DNA from: Rhodococcus rhodochrous | Lineage (GTDB): Bacteria > Actinomycetota > Actinomycetes > Mycobacteriales > Mycobacteriaceae | Direction of reading: 5' to 3' | Assembly: GCF_014854695.1 (NCBI RefSeq) | Contig: NZ_CP027557.1 | Coordinates: 3,224,001-3,288,000 of the forward strand | DNA length: 64,000 nt | Shown here: positions 59,212 to 64,000 of the stretch, one piece after another | How positions within the stretch are numbered: position 1 is the stretch's first letter | Layout of the letters: each line of letters opens with the position of its first letter | Translations under genes and position numbers: made by a program | The notes under the pieces: generated by a model | Seen by the model: only the letters and a program-made list of their open reading frames with translations | Told to the model about the DNA's origin: nothing | Database searches by the model: none

Positions 59212-60960
59212 GTGCACACCTTCGAGGTCTGGGCTCCGGTCCCGTCGTCCGTCCGGCTGTTCGCCGACGGACGGCTCCACGACATGCAACGCGACGACGG
59301 CGGCTGGTGGCGCACCACCGTCGACGTCGCTCCCGACACCCGATACGGTTTCGTGCTCGACGACGACACCGGGACGGTCCTTCCCGACCCGCGATCTCCG
59401 CGTCAGCCGGAGGGCGTGCACGAGCCGTCGCAGCTTCACGCGCTCGACGAGACGAAGTGGACCGACCGCGGCTGGACCGGCCGACAACTGACGGGAAGCA
59501 TCGTCTACGAGATGCACGTCGGGACCTTCACCCCCGAGGGCACGCTCGACTCGGCGATCGACCGTCTCGACGAACTCGTGGATCTCGGTGTCGAGTTCGT
59601 CGAACTCATGCCGCTCAACGCGTTCAACGGCACCCACGGATGGGGCTACGACGGCGTGCTCTGGTACGCGGTGCACGAACCCTACGGCGGCCCCGACGCC
59701 CTGCAGCGTTTCGTCGACGCCGCCCACGCGCGCGGACTGGCAGTGGCACTCGACGTCGTCTACAACCATCTCGGTCCGTCGGGGAACTATCTGGGGCGCT
59801 TCGGCCCCTATCTCTCCGCGGCGCCGGGAATCTGGGGCGACAACATCAACCTCGACGGTCCCGGATCCGGGGAGGTGCGCAGGTACATCCTCGACAATGC
59901 GCTGCGCTGGTTCCGCGAGTTCCACATCGACGCCCTCCGGCTCGACGCCGTGCACGCGCTGATCGACCACACCGCCACACACCTCCTCGAGGAACTGTCG
60001 GTCGAGACGTTCCGCCTGTCCGCCCATCTCGGTCGTCCCCTGTCGTTGATCGCCGAATCGGACCTCAACGATCCGAAGCTGATCACTCCCCGTCCCGGCG
60101 GTGGATACGGACTGCACGCGCAGTGGGCCGACGACGTCCACCACGCGATCCACGCGGCGGTGTCCGGTGAACGGCAGGGTTACTACGGCGACTTCGGTTC
60201 CCTGGACTGCCTCGCGTACACGCTCGGGCACGGCTTCTTCCACGCCGGGACGTATTCGAGCTTCCGCGGCCGGGTCCACGGGCGCCCGCTCGACACCCGG
60301 CGCACACCGGCGAGCGGTCTGGTCGCCTACACCTGCACGCACGATCAGGTCGGCAACCGGGCGCTCGGCGACCGGCCGGGTGCCTATCTCGAAGCCGGTC
60401 AGCTCGCCCTCAAGGCTGCGCTCGTGCTCACGTCCCCGTTCACGCCGATGTTGTTCATGGGCGAGGAGTGGGGTGCGAGCACACCCTTCCGGTACTTCAC
60501 GTCGCATCCCGAACCGGAACTCGCCGCGGCCGTGGTCGAGGGTCGCCGGCGCGAGTTCGCCGAACACGGCTGGGACGCCGCCGACGTACCCGACCCGCAG
60601 GCTCCGGAGACCTTCACCGGCTCGAAGCTGCGCTGGGACGAACGCGACGAGAACGGGCACGCCCGGCTGCTGGAGTGCTACCGCGCGCTCATCGCGCTGC
60701 GGCGGAACCGCGCTGAGCTCACCGATCCCTGGCTCGAGCACGTGCACGTGACGTACGACGAGGACGAGAAATGGCTCGTCGTACACCGCGGTGCGCTGCG
60801 GGTGGCGTGCAATCTCGGACCCGATCCCGTCACCGTGCCGGTCGGCGGGAAACCGCTGCTCTGGTGGGACGAACCGGTGGTCAACCGCACCGAGTCCGCA
60901 GTACTGATCCCGGGCTGGTCGTTCGCGGTCCTGGAGGCTCCCGAGACGCCCCGCCGATAA
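59212..60960 (+). CDS. treZ: Malto-oligosyltrehalose trehalohydrolase
   Basis: Encodes 582 aa from GTG 59212. It releases trehalose from the maltooligosyltrehalose made by TreY. Domains are an N-terminal beta-sandwich (HTFEVWAPVPSSVRLFADG), GH13 barrel with LMPLNAFNGTHGWGYDG and LDVVYNHLG, nucleophile D245 in DALRLDAVHAL, acid E282 in LIAESDLND, and CTHDQVGNRALG. The third gene of the TreX-Y-Z route, here about 4.3 kb away from treXY because of an inserted block. Confidence 0.95.
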   Translation: MHTFEVWAPVPSSVRLFADGRLHDMQRDDGGWWRTTVDVAPDTRYGFVLDDDTGTVLPDPRSPRQPEGVHEPSQLHALDETKWTDRGWTGRQLTGSIVYEMHVGTFTPEGTLDSAIDRLDELVDLGVEFVELMPLNAFNGTHGWGYDGVLWYAVHEPYGGPDALQRFVDAAHARGLAVALDVVYNHLGPSGNYLGRFGPYLSAAPGIWGDNINLDGPGSGEVRRYILDNALRWFREFHIDALRLDAVHALIDHTATHLLEELSVETFRLSAHLGRPLSLIAESDLNDPKLITPRPGGGYGLHAQWADDVHHAIHAAVSGERQGYYGDFGSLDCLAYTLGHGFFHAGTYSSFRGRVHGRPLDTRRTPASGLVAYTCTHDQVGNRALGDRPGAYLEAGQLALKAALVLTSPFTPMLFMGEEWGASTPFRYFTSHPEPELAAAVVEGRRREFAEHGWDAADVPDPQAPETFTGSKLRWDERDENGHARLLECYRALIALRRNRAELTDPWLEHVHVTYDEDEKWLVVHRGALRVACNLGPDPVTVPVGGKPLLWWDEPVVNRTESAVLIPGWSFAVLEAPETPRR

Positions 60961-61046
60961 CGTTCGTCAGGCGAAAAAGTCGTTGATTATGCCGCGAGTG
61001 GGCGAGTACCGTCTCAAGTACCGTCGAATTCTCGAGGTGAATCACC

Positions 61047-61325
61047 ATGCAACCCAAGAAGATTCTGGCGAGCGTATTCCTCAGCACCGCACTCGTCCTC
61101 GCCCCTGCGGGGGTCGCCTCGGCGTCACCGGTGGTCGACACCTCCCCTGGCGTCGTCGCCGTCAACCACGACCACCGAGACTACGACAAGCACCACAAGA
61201 ACGATCACAAGAGGGATCGCGACCACGGCAAGCACCACAACAAGGACTGGGATCGCCGTTGGGACAATCATTGGCGTCCCGACTGCTTCTGGTTCGGCCC
61301 CTGGCTGGTGTGCTCGCCCTGGTAG
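61047..61325 (+). CDS. Secreted His/Asp/Lys-rich small protein
   Basis: Encodes 92 aa. A Sec signal peptide (MQPKKILASVFLSTALVLAP) has a cleavage site after A26 (VASA). The mature about 66 residues contain nine His with many Asp, Lys and Arg (YDKHHKNDHKRDRDHGKHHN), then a Trp-rich tail with two Cys spaced C-x8-C (DCFWFGPWLVCSPW). Such composition suggests metal binding or an extracytoplasmic structural peptide. A GAGGTGA ribosome site precedes ATG 61047, and AGTACCGTC is repeated in the 86-nt upstream region. No family recognised. The ilvA gene converges on it with a 9-nt gap. Confidence 0.72.
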   Translation: MQPKKILASVFLSTALVLAPAGVASASPVVDTSPGVVAVNHDHRDYDKHHKNDHKRDRDHGKHHNKDWDRRWDNHWRPDCFWFGPWLVCSPW

Positions 61326-61334
61326 CGGCTCCGA

Positions 61335-62690
61335 CTAGGTGAGGTAACGGTAGGCCGGCGACCCCGGCTCGAGTCGCTGCGCGTCGATCGGCGACGCGTC
61401 CATGCGATTGAGCAGGGCCGAAAGGTCTTCTGCAGCACCCAGTTCGATACCGACGAGGGCAGCACCGGTCTCCCGGTTGTTGCGCTTGACGTACTCGAAC
61501 AGGGTGATGTCGTCGTCCGGTCCGAGGACTTCGTCCAGGAACCGGCGCAGTGCGCCGGGCTCCTGGGGGAAGTCCACGAGGAAATAGTGTTTGAGCCCGC
61601 GGTGGACGAGCGACCGCTCGATGATCTCGCCGTAGCGCGAGACGTCGTTGTTGCCGCCCGACACCAGGCACACCACGTTCGCTCCGGGCTGCACCGAGAT
61701 CGACTCGAGGGCAGCGACGGACAGGGCGCCGGCGGGCTCGGCGATGATGCCCTCGTTCTGGTACAGATCGAGCATCGTGGTGCACAGCGCACCCTCGTCG
61801 ATCTGGGTCATCCCGAACGGGGCTCGACCGAGTCCCTCCCGGCGCAGCGTGGCCACGAGCGGCAGGCTCGAATGGGACACGACCTCGGCACCGAGTTCGG
61901 ACACGACGGCGTAGGGGACGTCGCCGGTCCGCTTGACCGCAGCGCCGTCGACGAACGGCTCGACCTCCGGCAGCGTGACGGGACCGCCCGCGACCAGCGC
62001 GGCGGTCATCGATGCTGCGCCGGCCGGTTCGACACCGACGATCGACGTGCGTGGGGACCGCTCGCGCAGATAGGCGGCGACACCGGCGATGAGGCCGCCC
62101 CCGCCCACGGGGACGAGCACCACGTCGAGATCGCCGTCGAGCTGCTCGAGGATCTCGCGCGCGATGGTGCCCTGCCCGGCAGCGGTGCGGGCGTCGTCGA
62201 AGGGCGGGATCATCGTCGCCCCGGTGCGGATCGCATCGTCGGCGGCGGCCGCAGCCGCGGCGTCGAAGGTGTCGCCGACACCGATGAGTTCGACGCTGTC
62301 GCCGCCGTGAACACGGATCCGGTCGCGCTTCTGCTTGGGAGTGCGGGTGGGCACGTAGATGCGGCCCTGGATTCCCATCACCCGGCACGCGTAGGCGACG
62401 CCCTGCGCGTGGTTGCCGGCGCTGGCCGTGACGACGCCCGCGGCGCGCTCGGCCGCGTCGAGCTGCGCCATGGCGTTGTACGCCCCGCGGAGCTTGAAGG
62501 ACCGCACACGGGTGAGGTCCTCACGCTTGAGGTAGACATTGGCTCCCACGAGGGCCGAGAGCCGGGGGCTGTGCTCGAGCGGCGTCGGGGCGACCGCCTC
62601 CGAAATTCGCTCGGCAGCCGCATCGATGTCGGCCGCGCAGGGCACGGCGGTCACAGTCATCGGTTCTGCTGTTCGCGAAGTGGAGGTCAC
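61335..62690 (-). CDS. ilvA: Threonine deaminase, biosynthetic
   Basis: Encodes 451 aa from GTG 62690 (ATG 62660 would give 441 aa and has no better ribosome site). PLP enzyme that turns threonine into 2-oxobutyrate for isoleucine. PLP Lys66 is in RSFKLRGAYN; the glycine loop is PVGGGGLIAG. The C-terminal about 90 residues form one ACT-like domain (HYFLVDFPQEPGALRRFLDE), so feedback by isoleucine is expected. Linked to the tre cluster and the deazaflavin-type reductase as in mycobacteria from memory. Confidence 0.93.
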   Translation of the reverse strand: MTSTSRTAEPMTVTAVPCAADIDAAAERISEAVAPTPLEHSPRLSALVGANVYLKREDLTRVRSFKLRGAYNAMAQLDAAERAAGVVTASAGNHAQGVAYACRVMGIQGRIYVPTRTPKQKRDRIRVHGGDSVELIGVGDTFDAAAAAAADDAIRTGATMIPPFDDARTAAGQGTIAREILEQLDGDLDVVLVPVGGGGLIAGVAAYLRERSPRTSIVGVEPAGAASMTAALVAGGPVTLPEVEPFVDGAAVKRTGDVPYAVVSELGAEVVSHSSLPLVATLRREGLGRAPFGMTQIDEGALCTTMLDLYQNEGIIAEPAGALSVAALESISVQPGANVVCLVSGGNNDVSRYGEIIERSLVHRGLKHYFLVDFPQEPGALRRFLDEVLGPDDDITLFEYVKRNNRETGAALVGIELGAAEDLSALLNRMDASPIDAQRLEPGSPAYRYLT

Positions 62691-62779
62691 CCGTCAATGC
62701 TGCCACTCCCCCGATTCGCCCACCACGGCGGGACCCGCATCGAGGGGGTGGCCGCACAGTCCGTCCGAGCGTGCTCGGT

Positions 62780-63223
62780 CTACGAGCCCTCGACCGGCTC
62801 GAGAACGAAGACGGGAATCTCGCGGTCGGTCTTCTCCTGGTACTCCGCGTAGGGCGGGAACGCCTCGACGGCACGTTCCCACCACTGCGCCTTCTCCTCA
62901 CCGTGGACCTCGCGGGCGGTCATGTCCCACACCTCGGTGCGGTCCCTCACCTCGACGTGCGGATTCGCGACGATGTTGTGGTACCAGACGGGATGCTTCG
63001 GTGCACCGCCGAGCGAGGCGACGGCGGCATACCTGCCCTCGTGCTCGACTCGCATGAGAGGGATCTTGCGGAGCTTGCCGGACTTGGCGCCGACCGTGGT
63101 CAGGATGATGACCGGCCGACCCTGGAGGGTGGTGCCGCGGGTTCCGCCCGACGACTCGTACTCCTCGACCTGCTTGGCGCTCCATTCGACGGGACTCGGT
63201 TCGTATTCTCCGTGCAGTGGCAT
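62780..63223 (-). CDS. Deazaflavin (F420)-dependent nitroreductase family protein
   Basis: Encodes 147 aa of the Ddn-like split-barrel family: [22 protein letters not shown] at the start, [26 protein letters not shown] (F420-binding type) and [18 protein letters not shown]. Members reduce quinones or nitro compounds with F420H2, or are of unknown substrate. ilvA follows 89 nt later on the same strand, so joint transcription is possible. Confidence 0.9.
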   Translation of the reverse strand: MPLHGEYEPSPVEWSAKQVEEYESSGGTRGTTLQGRPVIILTTVGAKSGKLRKIPLMRVEHEGRYAAVASLGGAPKHPVWYHNIVANPHVEVRDRTEVWDMTAREVHGEEKAQWWERAVEAFPPYAEYQEKTDREIPVFVLEPVEGS

Positions 63224-63269
63224 ACCGACCAGTCAACACAATCGTTGTGACAGTCGTCGCCCGATCGTG

Positions 63270-63306
63270 GAGTTCGGTGGCCCGAACTCTTCCCTGCGCC
63301 TATCCT
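63270..63306 (+). promoter_or_regulatory. Inverted repeat and promoter before small membrane gene
   Basis: GAGTTCGG (63270-63277) and CCGAACTC (63282-63289) are perfect 8-bp arms with a 4-nt spacer, covering the -35 region. TATCCT (63301-63306) is a good -10. The region is divergent from the deazaflavin-type reductase, so the repeat may control both genes. Confidence 0.5.
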
Positions 63307-63361
63307 GAAGAAAGGATTCCGCCCGGCCTACAGCCGCTCTGCCTACAGGAGGTGCACCGCG

Positions 63362-63589
63362 ATGTCCGTGCTCGATACCCGGATACGACGTGAGCGCACC
63401 GACGGTGTGGACATCGCCGGCACGATCTGGCCCCTGTACAAGCTCGAAGCACTCGCTTCGGGGCTTCTCACCCTGCTCGTGGTCCTCGTCGTCACCACCA
63501 GCGCCCAGAGCGCCGTGCTCGGTGCCGCTGCGGTCACCGTCGTCGTGTGGTGGGTCCGCAGGATCCAGCAACACGCACTCCGTTCCTAG
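63362..63589 (+). CDS. Small two-TM membrane protein
   Basis: Encodes 75 aa from ATG 63362, with AGGAGG at 63347-63352. After a polar charged N-terminus (DTRIRRERTDG) there are two hydrophobic segments (about 28-45 and 47-66) and a basic end (VRRIQQHALRS), so both ends are likely cytoplasmic. Function unknown. It is converged on by dnaE across a strong hairpin. Confidence 0.78.
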   Translation: MSVLDTRIRRERTDGVDIAGTIWPLYKLEALASGLLTLLVVLVVTTSAQSAVLGAAAVTVVVWWVRRIQQHALRS

Positions 63590-63611
63590 CCGCACCGGCC
63601 AACCCGGCTTC

Positions 63612-63647
63612 CCGCGCGGCGCTCACCGAAGGGCTCGCGCCGCGCGG
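63612..63647. terminator. Bidirectional hairpin terminator between small membrane gene and dnaE
   Basis: CCGCGCGGCGC (63612-63622) and GCGCCGCGCGG (63637-63647) form a perfect 11-bp GC stem with a 14-nt loop, in the 65-nt convergent gap. Confidence 0.75.
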
Positions 63648-63654
63648 CGGACCG

Positions 63655-64000
63655 CTAGGTGGCCAGGCAGCCCGGTCCGAGCAGGGCCTTGAGGTCGCCC
63701 ATCAGCGCCGACGACGGTTCGACCCGCAGGCTGTCGTCGAGCTTGAGGACGGTGACCTTGCTGCCGGTGATGAGCCGCACGTGCACGTCGGACGAGCCGG
63801 GATGGCGCGTGAGCACGTTCTTGAGGGCACCGACCTTGTCGGGGGTGCACAACCGGGTGGGCATCGACACCGACACCGGCTTCGCGACCCCGATCTGCGA
63901 GAGGTCGGGGACGACGAGATCGTTGGCGATCAGGGAGATCCGGTCGTCGCGGATCGACACCCGGGCCTTGACCAGCACCACCGAGTCCTCCACGACGTCC
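63655..64000 (-). CDS. dnaE: DNA polymerase III alpha subunit, C-terminal fragment
   Basis: Only the last about 115 codons lie in the window; the 5' part is beyond base 64000. The segment [20 protein letters not shown] and [22 protein letters not shown] is the C-terminal OB/tail region of actinobacterial DnaE1, ending [10 protein letters not shown]. In mycobacteria dnaE1 (Rv1547) is near the ilvA/tre region from memory, which fits. The replicative polymerase catalytic core is not visible here. Confidence 0.85.
   Translation of the reverse strand, partial: DVVEDSVVLVKARVSIRDDRISLIANDLVVPDLSQIGVAKPVSVSMPTRLCTPDKVGALKNVLTRHPGSSDVHVRLITGSKVTVLKLDDSLRVEPSSALMGDLKALLGPGCLAT

Overview
The window is high-GC actinobacterial DNA and most resembles Rhodococcus or a close relative in the Mycobacteriales. 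The support is: coding density with many GTG/TTG starts and ATGA/GTGA/TTGA stop-start overlaps; a mycothiol-type DinB protein and a deazaflavin(F420)-type nitroreductase; a WS/DGAT acyltransferase next to a PHA synthase/phasin locus; a PriA-type HisA; and gene blocks that, as I remember it, parallel M. tuberculosis Rv1547-Rv1606 (dnaE, ddn-like, ilvA, treZYX, acyltransferase, bioA-F-D, bioB, nadABC, hisDCBHAFI) and Rv0247c-Rv0250c (succinate dehydrogenase 1). No tRNA, rRNA, CRISPR array or insertion sequence was recognised by eye. The first and last genes are cut by the window edges.

Layout. 1-2.7 kb: two acyl-CoA dehydrogenases and a 4-oxalocrotonate tautomerase homologue. 2.8-14.3 kb: histidine biosynthesis on the minus strand (hisD-C-B, small membrane protein, MFS, hisH, small membrane protein, then hisA-impA-hisF-hisI). 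It is interrupted between hisH and hisA by a divergent pair, a short UvrA-like ABC ATPase and a WYL regulator, with a perfect 11-11-11 inverted repeat between them. 14.4-18.3 kb: polyhydroxyalkanoate locus (XRE regulator, PHA synthase, phasin, alpha/beta hydrolase). 18.4-20.2 kb: DUF2470 protein and WS/DGAT. 20.4-24.7 kb: nadA-B-C, divergent from the Nudix-like repressor NrtR. 24.7-27.8 kb: tiny ORF, TetR/SDR pair, mycothiol-type DinB protein, DUF488 protein. 27.9-29.9 kb: bioB-bsaP divergent from a BioQ-type TetR regulator, with two tandem BioQ-like boxes. 29.9-37.2 kb: a tightly overlapping five-gene cluster SWIM / DUF5691 / MoxR AAA+ / DUF5682 / VWA, biochemically uncharacterised as far as I know. 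37.2-43.8 kb: DHA2 exporter, siderophore-binding lipoprotein, succinate dehydrogenase 1 operon. 43.9-48 kb: bioF-bioD and bioA, with an alpha/beta hydrolase between them that shares a BioQ-like box with bioF. 48.1-61 kb: acyltransferase/SGNH protein, treX-treY, an inserted block (HTH plus membrane protein, amidohydrolase, LOG-like, YchJ-like, TetR) and treZ. 61-64 kb: His/Asp-rich secreted peptide, ilvA, deazaflavin-type reductase, small membrane protein, and the 3' end of dnaE.

How it works together. Most of the window is core anabolism (histidine, NAD, biotin, trehalose, isoleucine) and carbon storage (PHA, wax ester/TAG). The regulatory sites are unusually readable: BioQ-type boxes at both biotin loci, an NrtR-type palindrome on the nrtR start, repeated GTTAGC/GCTAAC half-sites before the phasin gene, and TetR-type palindromes. 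Several promoters place a -10 hexamer 6-8 nt before the start codon, which suggests leaderless mRNAs. The observations most worth follow-up are the MoxR/VWA/SWIM/DUF5682 cluster, the BioQ-linked hydrolase as a candidate pimeloyl-ester esterase, the UvrA-like/WYL insertion into the his locus, and the secreted His-rich peptide.
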